NCBI GenBank assembly: GCA_958295905.1
Contig: OY282382.1
Span: 4,446,910-4,510,909 of the forward strand
Source of the DNA: an uncultured Vicinamibacterales bacterium
GTDB lineage: Bacteria; Acidobacteriota; Vicinamibacteria; Vicinamibacterales; UBA8438
Reading direction: 5' to 3'
DNA length: 64,000 bases
Part shown: piece after piece, positions 51,342 to 60,706 of the stretch
Position numbering within the stretch: position 1 is the stretch's first letter
How the letters are laid out: every line of letters starts with the position of its first letter
Program-made: the position numbers and the translations under genes
Notes under the pieces: model-generated
The model's database searches: none
What the model saw: only the letters and a program-made list of their open reading frames with translations
Told to the model about the DNA's origin: nothing

Positions 51342-52379
51342 TCAGCGCGCGGTGTAGGTCCGGCTGTAGCCGTTGCGGCCGTTCGTCATCGTGAACGTGC
51401 CGTCCGCCGCTACCGACGCCTTCAGCCAGTGGCCCCGGCAGTCGTCGGTGTCCTCGAAGTTGGCGATCATGTCGTCCGCGGTGTTGTGGCCCTCCGCCTC
51501 GAGGGCGAGGTGCGTCTGCCAGATGTCCTCGACGCCGGGAACGTCGGTGATGCGGTCGTACATGTGCGGGGCGGTGATGCCCTTGCGGGGCCCGTTGTTC
51601 ACGACGACGACCTGGGGCTCGATGGCCCACAGGTGGGCGGGGGCCCCGGCGCCGTCGAACGCGCCGTGGCGGCTGGTCTGATACAGGGTGACGGTCCCCA
51701 GGCGGTTGACGGGGCACGACAGCTTCATCTCCATGTCCCAGTCGAGGTCGCCCAGATCGACGAAGCGGAACCGGCCGAAGCTGAACAACGCGCCCAGGGT
51801 GCGCTGGTTCTCGGGGGAGGCGGGCGGCCGGTTCTCGGCTCCGGCGCAGTGCGGATTGGGGCCGCCGTCGTTGATGGGCTCGGCGATCAGTTCCCGGTTG
51901 GACGAGATCATCCGCACCTCGACGTCGCCCATCGACAGGACGTCCCCGGCGTCGGCGACCATCCGCGCGTCGCCGGCGGTCTCCAGATAGATATCGCGCC
52001 ACTGCTGGTTCCGCGCCTCGGTCTCGCCGCCGTGATCCAGAAAGTGATCGATTTCGACCATTCCGGCCAGCTCGGCAAGGCTGCCGACATGGTCGGTGTG
52101 GAAGTGCGTGATCAGCATGTAGTCCAGCTTCTCGAGACCGGCGTCCTCCATCGCCGCGACGATGCGCTGCGCGTCCCGGCCCGCCGGGCGCGGCCAGCCG
52201 GTGTCGACGAGCATCGACTCGCCGGACGGGGAGATGACCAGGGTGGCGCCCCCGCCCTCGACGTCGATCCAGTAGATGTCCATGGTCTGGCCTGCCGCGG
52301 GCGCGGCGACGCCCAGGACGCAGGTCACGGCGCAGACCATCACGCCGATCAGACGAACCAAGATTCCCACGTCCCGCAT
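51342..52379 (-). CDS. Secreted ComEC-like MBL-fold hydrolase
   Basis: A 345-residue exported protein with a signal peptide (LIGVMVCAVTCVLGVAAPAA). DIYWIDVEGGGATLVISPSG and MLVDTGW are the start of the MBL fold as in ComEC/Rec2-type hydrolases, and ITHFHTDHVGSLAEL is the metal motif. The later part holds RFVDLGDLDWDMEMKLSCPV and VVVVNNGPRKG. The class is uncharacterised. ATG 52379 is chosen because AGGAGG lies five bases ahead; the adjacent ATG at 52382 is too close. It is unrelated in detail to the MBL protein at 42712. Confidence 0.85.
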   Translation of the reverse strand: MRDVGILVRLIGVMVCAVTCVLGVAAPAAGQTMDIYWIDVEGGGATLVISPSGESMLVDTGWPRPAGRDAQRIVAAMEDAGLEKLDYMLITHFHTDHVGSLAELAGMVEIDHFLDHGGETEARNQQWRDIYLETAGDARMVADAGDVLSMGDVEVRMISSNRELIAEPINDGGPNPHCAGAENRPPASPENQRTLGALFSFGRFRFVDLGDLDWDMEMKLSCPVNRLGTVTLYQTSRHGAFDGAGAPAHLWAIEPQVVVVNNGPRKGITAPHMYDRITDVPGVEDIWQTHLALEAEGHNTADDMIANFEDTDDCRGHWLKASVAADGTFTMTNGRNGYSRTYTAR

Positions 52380-52414
52380 CATGACCTCCTGCTGCTGCAA
52401 CCAAGCCAGTCTAC

Positions 52415-52693
52415 CGCACTTCGCCGCATCGGGTTTCGACGACGCGGTGGAGAAATCGAGCAACCGCGGTCGGGCGGACATGGCGGTACGCTTCGGCGGC
52501 AATGTCTGGCAACGTCTATCTGTTCGAGTTCAAGGTGGTGGAGCAGGCGACCCAAGGCGCCGCGCTGGCGCAGCTCAGGGAGCGGGGCTACGCCGACAAA
52601 TACCGCGCGTCAAGCGGGTCAATCCACCTGATCGGGGTGGAGTTCAGCAAGCGCACGCGCAACGTGACGGCGTTCGCCGTCGAGCGGGCCTGA
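52415..52693 (+). pseudogene. PD-(D/E)XK nuclease-superfamily protein (DUF1703), C-terminal fragment
   Basis: HFAASGFDDAVEKSSNRGRA and DMAVRFGG lead, after an 11-bp disruption, into NVYLFEFKVVEQATQGAALA, QLRERGYADKYRASS and HLIGVEFSKRTRNVTAF. This is the C-terminal nuclease domain (the FEFK is part of the active site) of AAA-ATPase-like DUF1703 proteins. The large N-terminal ATPase region is absent. Confidence 0.75.
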
Positions 52694-53026
52694 CAACCGG
52701 CGGCAACTCCGCGGTGCGCCGGAACTGGCCGGCGATGGCGCGGAAACGGCTCCGATCGGCTGGATTTCGGCGATTTCGACCGCTGTACGACACGTCTTGG
52801 GCCGAGTACGGCCCCGGCCGGACGCAGCACAACTTCTGCCACGGACTGCCGACAGCCGGTGGTGACATCCCCGCTCCGAAGTCCGACCGCGACCGACGGC
52901 CACTCCCGCGTCAGCCGTGACGCCTACTGCTGACGCCGAAGATCCGACGGGAAGCCACTCCAGATACCGTCCCCGGGGAATCGACGGCATGCACCGTTGG
53001 TTGCCGGCGTCCAGCGTATTGGCGCC
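52694..53026. other. No gene seen
   Basis: About 330 bp of shadow frames between the nuclease remnant and the end of the ankyrin gene. Confidence 0.5.
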
Positions 53027-54826
53027 TCAGCAGGATACGCAGTTGTCGTTGTTCACGGCGCCGAGGCCCTCGAGGAGGGCAAGCGTCTCGGGGAACGGCA
53101 GCGTCCGCTGATACGGGCCGTTCGCCATGTCCGCGGTGGTCTGGCCGCGGCGGCTGACCACCATCACGTCGGCGCCCTGCTCCACGAGATAGCGCACCAG
53201 CCCGGTGTCGCCCCGGGCCGCGGCATGATGGACCGCGGTGTAGCCCTCGTGGTCCCGGGCGTTGACGTCGACACCGACTTCTTCCACCAGGTACTTCACC
53301 GAGGGCAGCCAACCGTCGGGCACGTGCCGGTGGGCGTTCGATTCGAAGCCCTCGCCGTAACCGACCCCGGAGGCGGCGTGGAGGGGCCACACGCCGGGCC
53401 CGCCCGGCTCCACCGGCGGCAACCCCGAGGGGTCGGGCGGCGCGGCGGCGGCGCTGACGCCGTTCCGGCGACGCGGCTGGGGCGCCCGCGTCGGGACGTG
53501 CGGGTCCGCGCCGTACGCCCGGAGGAGCTTCATCGCCTCGACGTCGGTCGCATAGGCGGCGCGCCAGAAGGGCGTCGCCCCGTCGACGCTCTCCGAACAG
53601 CAGTGGTTGTAGGACATGTACCAAAGATGCTTCTCGAGCCGCACGTTCGGGTTCGCCCCCGCCTCGAGCAGCGCCTCCATGACGTCGAGGTAGGTGGCTT
53701 CCTGCTGATCGTGCGCGCGGGGCTGCGGATAGCGCGCCCTCGGCGCCCACTGCAGGTTGAGGGCGGCGAACAGCGGCGTGGCCCCGCCGCTGGTGGCGAC
53801 GTTGGGATCGGCGCCGCGTTCGATGAGCCGCAGCGCGAGGTCGAAGTGGCCGTTCATGGCGGCGATCTGCAACGGGCTCGTATGGTCGCCGCTCACCCGG
53901 TTGATGTCCGCCCCGGCGTAGAGCAGGGCCATCGCGACCTCGGTATGCCCCTGGCGGGCCGCGTGCAGCAGGGCGGTCAACCCGCCCTGCACGCCGACCC
54001 GTTCGGTGTAGGCGCGCGGCGTGCCGCGCTCGAGCCCCGATGCGTCGCCGCCGGACGGAATGCCGGCGAGGTCCTGCACCCCGCGCGCGGCCCGGACCGC
54101 GGTCTGGACCTGGCTGGCGGTGGGCCGCCACCCCTGCTGCTCGCGGGGCGGCGCCGTCGCCCGGAACCGGTCCAGCACTTCCTTGCGCCGCGCCGCCGCG
54201 GCCCGGTCCATGGCGTCGCGGGCGGGGAGATCCACGACCCTCGTGGCGGCCTCGAGATCCGCACCGCGCTCCATCAGCACGTTCACCGGCCCCAGCCGGT
54301 TGGACGCGGCCGCGAACATCAGCGGGGTCTGTCCCCAGGTCCGCTCCCGGGCGTTCACGTCCGCCCCGTGATCGAGCAGGGCGGCGACGGCCGCGGCATT
54401 GCCCGCCTGCGCCGCGAGGTGGAGCGGGGTCGCCCCGCTCGACGACTCGGCGTGCGGGTCGGCGCCGGCCTCGAGCAGCGCCCGCACCACCGGCGCCTGA
54501 CCGCTCCGCCCCGCGACGTGCAGCGGCGTATGCTGCCCGATGCGGGTCGTCGCCTCGAGGTTCGCGCCGGCGTACAGGAGCATCTCGGCCAAGTCGAGGT
54601 CGCTCCGCATCGCCGCCCAGTGCAGCGCGGTCATGCCGTCGGGCCGCGCCGTCTGCACGTCGGCGCCCCGTTCGAGCAGGGCCCGGACGGCCTCGACGTC
54701 GCCCCGGATCGCGGCATCCGCGACCGGGGAATCGGCCGCCGCGGCGGCCACCGACCACAGGGACGGCACCGCGCACAGCGCCGCCAGCATCGCCACGACC
54801 GCGCCCATGCGCAGTGACAGTCTCAT
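53027..54826 (-). CDS. Secreted ankyrin-repeat protein (module 2)
   Basis: A 599-residue protein with a signal peptide (VVAMLAALCAVPSLWSVAAA) and about ten ankyrin repeats, for example VRALLERGADVQTARPDGMT, LLYAGANLEATTRIGQHTPL and LLDHGADVNARERTWGQTPL. A linker at about 185-260 (REQQGWRPTASQVQTAVRAA) separates two repeat blocks. The C-terminus carries NDNCVSC. It is the last gene of a module whose first two genes encode DUF1592 and DUF1552 proteins, matching 24939-30829. Protein-protein contact in the periplasm is inferred from ankyrin repeats plus signal. Confidence 0.88.
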   Translation of the reverse strand: MRLSLRMGAVVAMLAALCAVPSLWSVAAAAADSPVADAAIRGDVEAVRALLERGADVQTARPDGMTALHWAAMRSDLDLAEMLLYAGANLEATTRIGQHTPLHVAGRSGQAPVVRALLEAGADPHAESSSGATPLHLAAQAGNAAAVAALLDHGADVNARERTWGQTPLMFAAASNRLGPVNVLMERGADLEAATRVVDLPARDAMDRAAAARRKEVLDRFRATAPPREQQGWRPTASQVQTAVRAARGVQDLAGIPSGGDASGLERGTPRAYTERVGVQGGLTALLHAARQGHTEVAMALLYAGADINRVSGDHTSPLQIAAMNGHFDLALRLIERGADPNVATSGGATPLFAALNLQWAPRARYPQPRAHDQQEATYLDVMEALLEAGANPNVRLEKHLWYMSYNHCCSESVDGATPFWRAAYATDVEAMKLLRAYGADPHVPTRAPQPRRRNGVSAAAAPPDPSGLPPVEPGGPGVWPLHAASGVGYGEGFESNAHRHVPDGWLPSVKYLVEEVGVDVNARDHEGYTAVHHAAARGDTGLVRYLVEQGADVMVVSRRGQTTADMANGPYQRTLPFPETLALLEGLGAVNNDNCVSC

Positions 54827-55057
54827 GACCCTCTCCCCTGCTCTCCGGTCAGATGCCGGGCGCGATCTCGCCGGGCTGTCGCTGAAGCCCGCCCGGTCGT
54901 CGTGCCCGAGCGCGCGCAGCAGGCTGGGCCGTGCGCAGTGACAGTCTCACGACCCTCTCCCCTGCTCTCTCCGATCAGATGCTGAGCGCGAGTTCGCCGG
55001 TGCTGTCGCCGAAGCTCGCCCGGTCGTCGTGCCCGAGCGCGTGCAGCAGGCTGAGCA
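54808..55057. repeat. 124-bp imperfect tandem duplication at a gene junction
   Basis: The junction between the DUF1552 gene end and the ankyrin gene start is present twice, at 54808-54931 and 54932-55057. Copy 2 keeps the true DUF1552 C-terminus; copy 1 keeps the true ankyrin start. The spare halves are degenerate (TGCGCAGTGACAGTCTCAYG and GCCCGGTCGTCGTGCCCGAG are shared). Confidence 0.8.
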
Positions 55058-56363
55058 TCGCGTTCGCCATCGGCGTCCCCTCCGCCGCCTTCACGTGAAC
55101 CCCGCCCGCGAGCCGGCCGTTGGCGTGGCCGAGAACGATGAGCGGACAGCGCTTGTGGTTGTGGAGGTTGGGGTCGCCCATGCCCGAGCCGTAGAGAATC
55201 ACGCTCTTCTCGAGCAGATCGCTGTCGCCTTCCGTCGTACTCTTCAGCTTGTCGAGCAGGTACGGCAGCAGGCTGACGTGGTAACGGTTGATCTTGCTGA
55301 ACTCGAGAATGGCATCCTCGTTGCCGCCGTGGTGCGACGCCGAGTGGAACGGCCGGTCGGTGCCGCTCAGCGGGAAGACCCGCCCCGAGGCGTCGCGGCC
55401 CATCTTGAACGAGAACACCCGGGTCACGTCGCTCTCGAAAGCGAGGGCCTGCACGTCGAACATCAGTTTCACGTGCTCGTCGAACGAGTCGGGCACGCCG
55501 GCCGGCGCCGCCGGCAGCTCGCGAGGCTCGCCGCCCAGGTTCCGCTCTTCGACCCGCTGGATGCGCCGCTCGATCTCGCGGATGTTGTCCAGGTAGCGCT
55601 CCATGCGCCGCCGGTCGGTCGCCCCCAGCTCGCGCGTGAGCTGCGACACCCGCGAGGTCATCCAGTCGAGGATGCTCGCGTCGGTCCGCCGCCGCGCCGC
55701 GCGCTCCTCGGCCGTGCCGCCGACCCCGAAGAGCTGCTCGAAGGCGACGCGCGGCGACCGGGTCACCGGCAGCGGCTCGGTCGGCGACGCCCAGCTTATC
55801 GAGTCGGTGTAGACGCACGTGTAGCCGTAGGCGCAGCCGCCGGCCTGGTCGACGTTCTCAATGCAGAGCTGCATGGACGGAATCGGCGTGTCCTGGCCGA
55901 ACCGCTGGGCATGCAACTGATCGAGGGAGGTTCCCGCGAGAACGTCCGACCCCTGGGTCTGCTTCGGATGCGCCTGGGTCAGGAACACCGAGCTGGTCCG
56001 GAAGTGGTCGCCGCCGATCTCGGGCGGCGAGAACGCCTCCGCCATCCCGACGTCCGTGTCGCTGACGATGGTCAGGTGGTCCCGGTACGGCTCCAGCGAG
56101 CTCAGCGCGCCGGGGCTCAGGTCGAAGCCGCGTCCCGCCGCGGCGGGACTCCACAGATGCCGGGTGCCCCCCCACGCGTTGGACCCGGCCGCCCCGTGCA
56201 CCATCTCCATGCAGATCAGGCGGGTCGGATCGAGCGCGGCGGCGGTCGCCGCCGAGACCCGTCCCGCCGGACGCATCGCGTCGAGGAACGGCAGGGCCAG
56301 CGTCGCGGTCCCCACGTCACGGAGAAACGTCCGGCGAGGAAGGTGCTTTCCGGTGATGAACAT
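54975..56363 (-). CDS. DUF1552 protein, Tat-type leader (module 2)
   Basis: A 462-residue paralogue of the protein at 26756. The N-terminus GKHLPRRTFLRDVGTATLAL is a twin-arginine leader, followed by PFLDAM. Family blocks: SSVFLTQAHPKQTQGSDVLA, TSLDQLHAQRFG, RSPRVAFEQLFGVGG, SASHHGGNEDAI and EKSVILYGSGMGDPNLHNHK. It reads HALGHDDRASFGDSTGELAL near the end. ATG 56363 is behind GGGAGACAG. It lies 285 bp after the DUF1592 gene, with palindromic repeats between them. Confidence 0.9.
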   Translation of the reverse strand: MFITGKHLPRRTFLRDVGTATLALPFLDAMRPAGRVSAATAAALDPTRLICMEMVHGAAGSNAWGGTRHLWSPAAAGRGFDLSPGALSSLEPYRDHLTIVSDTDVGMAEAFSPPEIGGDHFRTSSVFLTQAHPKQTQGSDVLAGTSLDQLHAQRFGQDTPIPSMQLCIENVDQAGGCAYGYTCVYTDSISWASPTEPLPVTRSPRVAFEQLFGVGGTAEERAARRRTDASILDWMTSRVSQLTRELGATDRRRMERYLDNIREIERRIQRVEERNLGGEPRELPAAPAGVPDSFDEHVKLMFDVQALAFESDVTRVFSFKMGRDASGRVFPLSGTDRPFHSASHHGGNEDAILEFSKINRYHVSLLPYLLDKLKSTTEGDSDLLEKSVILYGSGMGDPNLHNHKRCPLIVLGHANGRLAGGVHVKAAEGTPMANAMLSLLHALGHDDRASFGDSTGELALSI

Positions 56364-56474
56364 GAGTCTGTCTCCCAGCCTGCCTGTCTCGTCTCCTGAA
56401 TGTTCCGCCTGTCTTCGCCCGGCCCGGAAATCGTCGCCGTAGGAGTTTCGCGGGCGACACTCCGAACGCGACCG

Positions 56475-56660
56475 CAAGGTCGCGCTGCGGCCTCCGATTG
56501 CGCCCAACCAATCCTCCAGGATTCCGCGCCGTTCTACGGCGCAGGACTCCTGGCCCGCGAGTCGCCGCCACTGGAGTTAGCGACCACCAAGTCGCGCGGC
56601 TCTGCCTCCGCTTCCCGCCCGGCCAACCCTCCAGGTTCCACGCCGTTCTACGGCGCCGCC
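56475..56660. repeat. Two palindromic repeats in tandem, one ending a gene
   Basis: The first copy (56517-56551, GCGCCGTTCTACGGCGCAGG) has the lead-in GGTCGCGCTGCGGCCTCCGA and CCCAACCAATCCTCC. The second (about 56622-56660) has GGCCAACCCTCCAGG and CACGCCGTTCTACGGCGCCG, and its CTA triplet at 56648 is the stop codon of the DUF1592 gene read on the minus strand. Confidence 0.75.
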
Positions 56661-59110
56661 TGCTGCACGGTGGCACCCGCCCCGCCCGCGCCGGCCGGTT
56701 CCGCCCGCTGCATCGTGAACGCGGGGCTCGCGACGACCCCCAGAATGAACGACGACATGCGGTAGCCGTCGTCCCGGGCGGTCCGGGCGATGCGCCGCAC
56801 CGCGGGCATGTCGTAGTGCTCGACCCGCCGCCCCAAGGCATAGGCCATGAGGTTCTCGGTGAACGTGCGGGCCAACGGCACCTGCAGCTTCAGTAGCGCG
56901 GCCCGCAGCTCCTGCGGGCTCGACACCGGCGTCCCGTCCCACATCTCCCCGCGGGTGTCCAGGGGCATGCCGTTCTCGCGGATGCGCCACTTCCCGATGA
57001 CGTCGAAATTGTCGAGGGCCAGCCCGAGCGGGTCCATGAAGCGGTGGCAGGCGTTGCACGTCGGGTTCGTCCGGTGGATCTCCATCCGCTCGCGCGTCGT
57101 GAGGGCCCGGCCGTCGATGACCGCCGCCGTCTCGTCGAGGTCGGGGATCGCCGGCGGCGGAGGCGGCGGCGGGGTGCCCAGCACCACCTCGAGCACCCAC
57201 TTGCCCCGCAGCACCGGCGAGGTCCGGTTGGCCATCGACGTCAGCATCAGCACCGAGCCGTGGCCGAACAGGCCGCGCCGCTGATCGCCGCGGTACTCGA
57301 CGCGCCGGAAGTGCGGGCCGGCGACGTTCGGGATGCCGTAGTGGCGGGCCAGCCGCTCGTTCACGAAGGTGTAGTCGGCCGTGAACAGGTCGAAGAAGCT
57401 GCGGTCCTCCTGCACGAGGCTGTGGAACAGCAGCTCGGTCTCGCGGCGCATCGCGTCGGCGAGCTGCCGGTCGAAGTTCGGGAACCAGAACGCATCCGGC
57501 TGGACCTGATCCATATCCTGGAGCCGGAGCCAAAGCGCCGCGAACCGGGTGGCCAGCGACTCGGCCCGCGGATCGGCGAGCATGCGCCGTGTCTCGACCT
57601 CGAGCACCTCGGGGTCGGACAGCGCACCGGCCGCCGCCCGCGCCAGCAGCGCCTCGTCGGGCGGCCCGCCCCACAGGAAGAACGCCAGCCGCGAGGCCAG
57701 GGCCACGTCCGAGACCCGGTAGTTCTTCCCCGGCGCGACGGGGCCGGCCGGACGCTCGATGCGGAACAGGAAGTCGGGGCTGGCCAGGGTCGCCTGCAGC
57801 GCGGTGCGGACGCCCGTCTCCCAGCCGCCTTCGGCGAGGCCCGCCTCGTAGAACGCCATGAGGTCCGCGAGATCGGCGTCGGTCAGGGGCCGGCGATACG
57901 CCTGGGCGCCGAGACGCGCGACGATCTCCTCGGCGCAGGCGCGCTCGGTGTCGGGAGAGGTGGGACGGCAACTGAAAATCTTCCGCCGGCTGGGGGTCTC
58001 GGACACGCCGGTGACGTCGTAGGGGCCGTCGATGACGAGGTCCCGCATGTGCGGCAGGGCGGTGATGCCGTACCCGAGATCGCCGATCTCGGTGTCGACG
58101 ATCGACCACTCGTGCGGCGCCAGGACGTCCTCGACCGGCCCCTCGAACTGCCGGACGAACACCGCCGACACCCGCCGGGGACCCGCCCGCACGAAGATCG
58201 GCGCCTCGACCTCCAGGTTCACCCCGTTGGGGTCGGAGGTCCGCAGCCACTGGTCCATCGCCAGCAGCGCCGCCGGCTCGCCGTCGATCGAGAGCTCGAT
58301 CTGCTCGTTCCGGATCGTCGAGCCGGACAGGCCGCCGGTCGTCGTGTGCTGGAACGCCATCCGGAAGATGTAGTCCCCGTCGGCCGGGAAGTTGTGCACC
58401 ACCGAAAACCCGCCGCGGGTGCCGTAGGGGGCACCCTCCACCTGGTCCCACTGCGAATACGCGCGCGACTTGGCGTAGGTGGTCTGCTTGGGGGCCGCGT
58501 TCGGGTTCCCGACCGCGAGCTGGCTGACCTCGGACGCGGCCCGCAGATACCCGTCGAGCAGCGTCGCCGACAGCAGTTGGACGTCGGCGATGTTGTCGAA
58601 GTTGGCGCTCATGGTGTCGAGCGGCAGGTAGTCGCCCGCGTCCACGTCCAGCGCCAGCAGATTGTGGACGGCCTGCTCGTACTCGTGGCGGTTCAGGCGC
58701 TGGAAGGTCCGATACCCGGGGTTCGGGTCGGCGGAGGCGGCCTCGTCCACCACCGATTCCAGCGTCTCCACCAGGGCGGTCAGGGTCTCCGCCGGCGGGC
58801 GCCGCATGCCCGGCGGGGGCATCATGTCCGCCCGCAGCTTGCGGATCATCTTCTCGGCGCGGACGACCGACTCGGTCCTGCTGCCCGCGCCCCCGACGTC
58901 GAAGCCGTCCAGCGAAAAGTTGCCGGTCAGCATCCGGTCGTTGTGGCAGCGCTGGCAGTAGGTCTGCACCACGCCGTTCAGCGCGTCGTGGTCGGGAGCC
59001 GCAGCCGGCGGGGTCGGCGCCGGTTCCTGCGCGGCGGCGCCCCCGGCTCCGCCGGCGACGGCGAGCCCGGCGGCAAGAAGCGCGGCGGGGACGGCAGGAG
59101 ATCTCATCAT
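56648..59110 (-). CDS. DUF1592-type cytochrome-like protein (module 2)
   Basis: An exported 820-residue protein with the same domain order as the one at 28304. It has a signal peptide (ALLAAGLAVAGGAGGAAAQ), a heme c motif CQRCH (about residue 52), DUF1587 (FQRLNRHEYEQAVHNLLALD), a beta-rich middle region, DUF1595 (EEIVARLGAQAYRRPLTDAD), DUF1592 (LASRLAFFLWGGPPDEALLA), DUF1588 (NRTSPVLRGKWVLEVVLG and a second CNACH) and DUF1585 (NLMAYALGRRVEHYDMPAVR). ATG 59110 has GAGGCGACCC ahead. The last residues (QQAAP) and the stop come from the palindromic repeat. Partners are the DUF1552 and ankyrin genes downstream. Confidence 0.92.
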   Translation of the reverse strand: MMRSPAVPAALLAAGLAVAGGAGGAAAQEPAPTPPAAAPDHDALNGVVQTYCQRCHNDRMLTGNFSLDGFDVGGAGSRTESVVRAEKMIRKLRADMMPPPGMRRPPAETLTALVETLESVVDEAASADPNPGYRTFQRLNRHEYEQAVHNLLALDVDAGDYLPLDTMSANFDNIADVQLLSATLLDGYLRAASEVSQLAVGNPNAAPKQTTYAKSRAYSQWDQVEGAPYGTRGGFSVVHNFPADGDYIFRMAFQHTTTGGLSGSTIRNEQIELSIDGEPAALLAMDQWLRTSDPNGVNLEVEAPIFVRAGPRRVSAVFVRQFEGPVEDVLAPHEWSIVDTEIGDLGYGITALPHMRDLVIDGPYDVTGVSETPSRRKIFSCRPTSPDTERACAEEIVARLGAQAYRRPLTDADLADLMAFYEAGLAEGGWETGVRTALQATLASPDFLFRIERPAGPVAPGKNYRVSDVALASRLAFFLWGGPPDEALLARAAAGALSDPEVLEVETRRMLADPRAESLATRFAALWLRLQDMDQVQPDAFWFPNFDRQLADAMRRETELLFHSLVQEDRSFFDLFTADYTFVNERLARHYGIPNVAGPHFRRVEYRGDQRRGLFGHGSVLMLTSMANRTSPVLRGKWVLEVVLGTPPPPPPPAIPDLDETAAVIDGRALTTRERMEIHRTNPTCNACHRFMDPLGLALDNFDVIGKWRIRENGMPLDTRGEMWDGTPVSSPQELRAALLKLQVPLARTFTENLMAYALGRRVEHYDMPAVRRIARTARDDGYRMSSFILGVVASPAFTMQRAEPAGAGGAGATVQQAAP

Positions 59111-59263
59111 GGGTCGCCTCGAAACCGCCGGAGCCTGAACCGCGCAAGTGTAGCAGATCATCAAGGTCTCCGCTGGTTAGCATGGTCAGCACCGGCAAGC
59201 ACCTCCGCTGGGCTCCGCAGGTCTCCGCCGCCCCGCCGGAGTCTCCGTGCAGGATGCTCCAGT

Positions 59264-59340
59264 ATGAATCTGGTGGAGTTCGTCGAGATCGCGCAGGTGA
59301 TCGAGCTCGACCCGATTGGGTTCTTGGCCGGCCCGTCGAG
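59264..59340 (+). pseudogene. XRE-type regulator, C-terminal fragment
   Basis: MNLVEFVEIAQVIELDPIGF followed by LAGP matches the last helix of XRE-family helix-turn-helix domains, where VDLVEFVEIAxALGxDP is common. The DNA-binding helices are absent. The 59111-59263 spacer has no gene. Confidence 0.4.
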
Positions 59341-59409
59341 GCGGCTGGTGAGACGCTTGTCGATGTCGTCCGGGCGTTCAGCCGCACGTCGAGGTGTCGA
59401 TCCGGGCGT
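59341..59409 (-). pseudogene. Second coiled-coil frame, remnant
   Basis: Directly after the copy C gene the minus strand reads NARIDTSTCG and, in another frame, DDIDKRLTSRLDGPAK. This is in keeping with a decayed second member of the coiled-coil pair, as found after copies A and B. Confidence 0.35.
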
Positions 59410-59772
59410 TCAGGCGGCGCCCCGGTCCCGCTTGTCGCGGTCCGCGAGCAACACGTTGTCGATGCGCGTGTGCACGCCGGCGATGTCGGTCCGCAGTTCC
59501 CGGACGGCACCGTCGATCCGCGTGTTCAAGTCCCGGACGGCGCTGTCGATGCGGGCGCCGAGCCGTGCGTCGAGGGCGTCGATGCGGGCGCCGAGGTTCG
59601 CGTCGAGGCTGTCGATGCGGGCGCCGAGCCGCGCGTCGAGGCTGTCGATGCGCTTGCCGACGCCGTCGATGCGCTTGTCGATGTCGGTCTTGAGGCCGCG
59701 GATGTCAGCCCGCAGCCACGCGAACACGGCGATGATGAGGGCCGGCGTGAGCCACGGTGTGACGGCGTCCAT
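59410..59772 (-). CDS. Membrane-anchored coiled-coil protein, MDAxTPWLTP family (copy C)
   Basis: A 120-residue protein, the longest of three: helix MDAVTPWLTPALIIAVFAWL, then RADIRGLKTDIDKRIDG, several 11-residue units (RIDSLDARLGA, RIDSLDANLGA, RIDALDARLGA), then VRELRTDIAGVHTRI and the tail ADRDKRDRGAA identical to copy A. The 11-residue periodicity suggests a right-handed or straight coiled coil. Repeat number differs between copies, as expected from slippage or recombination. Confidence 0.7.
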   Translation of the reverse strand: MDAVTPWLTPALIIAVFAWLRADIRGLKTDIDKRIDGVGKRIDSLDARLGARIDSLDANLGARIDALDARLGARIDSAVRDLNTRIDGAVRELRTDIAGVHTRIDNVLLADRDKRDRGAA

Positions 59773-59790
59773 GCCGGTACGGTATCACGC
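59773..59790 (-). promoter_or_regulatory. Conserved motif ahead of the coiled-coil gene
   Basis: On the minus strand GCGTGATACCGTACCGGC directly precedes the ATG at 59772, sharing CGTGATACCGT with the two other copies. Confidence 0.5.
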
Positions 59791-59874
59791 GCCGACCGGC
59801 CGTTCACCAGTCTCCGCCAGTCTCCGCCCCGCGGGGTGGTAGGATGATGCCCATCGGGAGCGATCCTGGCAGCC

Positions 59875-60429
59875 ATGCAGCAGCCCGTGCCGAGCAATCG
59901 TCCGAACCAGCCCCTGGACCCCGTCCACACGCGGGCTCCCGTTTTTTCTCCCGGGAGCGGTCCCGCCGGCACCCCGGTAACCGTGGAGACGACCAACCTC
60001 CCGGCCGTCACCCCGATCTACCTCGGCATGGGCGCCACCCGCTCCAGCTTCGAGGTCCTCGCCCAGCTGGTCACCGACGAGTTCGGCACGATGTCGACGG
60101 TCATCGAGGTGCCGGCTTGGACCACCACCGACCGGACCCACTTCTTCGTCCTCGTGGACGTCTACTTCCGGCCCCTGGCGGTGTCCGACGCCTTCCACGT
60201 CACCGAGCCCGACGGCACGCTGCGGCGCCGCGGCCGGATCACCGTTGACGCGGGCGGCTGCCTCGTGCTGCAGGAAGACGGCGAAGGCGGCGGGCGCTAC
60301 GTCCTCACCGGCGACCCGCCGGGGCTCACCGCAGGAGCCGACGTGGCGGTCGAGGGACGCCTGACCGAGTCCGCCGGCTGCCCCGAGGGCATCGCCCTGG
60401 AGATCACCCGGGCGACCTCCCGGTTCTGA
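59875..60429 (+). CDS. IPT/TIG-like domain protein, unknown function
   Basis: A 184-residue protein. The first part (FSPGSGPAGTPVTVETTNLP) is the start of an Ig-like TIG fold. The second (GRITVDAGGCLVLQEDGEGG, YVLTGDPPGLTAGADVAVEG, ITRATSRF) resembles short beta-rich domains of acidobacterial secreted proteins such as DUF5818, a loose comparison. No signal peptide is visible with the ATG at 59875. GGGAGCG is about eleven bases ahead. Confidence 0.65.
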   Translation: MQQPVPSNRPNQPLDPVHTRAPVFSPGSGPAGTPVTVETTNLPAVTPIYLGMGATRSSFEVLAQLVTDEFGTMSTVIEVPAWTTTDRTHFFVLVDVYFRPLAVSDAFHVTEPDGTLRRRGRITVDAGGCLVLQEDGEGGGRYVLTGDPPGLTAGADVAVEGRLTESAGCPEGIALEITRATSRF

Positions 60430-60706
60430 TCCGCGCACCTCCGAAACGACACGGCGTGCGGCCCGCCAGCCGCGGGCGCAGGCAATCTGCGCTGCGCGGG
60501 CGGTGGAACGACCTGCCCGGGCGGCGGCGTCCCCGATGCGCCGGCGTCTGCGCTGCGCGGGCGGCGGCACGACCCGCGGCGGCGGGCGCCGAAGACCGCA
60601 GATCCCGCGCCTACCGGCAGGCGCAGGCCGCGGCGGCTGACAATACGGTGCGGTCGGTCTTGTTCCCCGATCTGAAGTTCGTGGCCGCCAGCGTCTTCAC
60701 GGCCTC

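Noticed and set aside
59410-59772. Diversity-generating retroelement variable repeat or CRISPR array
   Set aside because: The repeats are coding coiled-coil units with regular periodicity and no reverse transcriptase, spacer pattern or cas gene is present.
57044-59842. A 932-codon open frame on the plus strand
   Set aside because: Antisense of the second DUF1592 gene and coiled-coil gene; arginine, glycine and valine rich without motifs.
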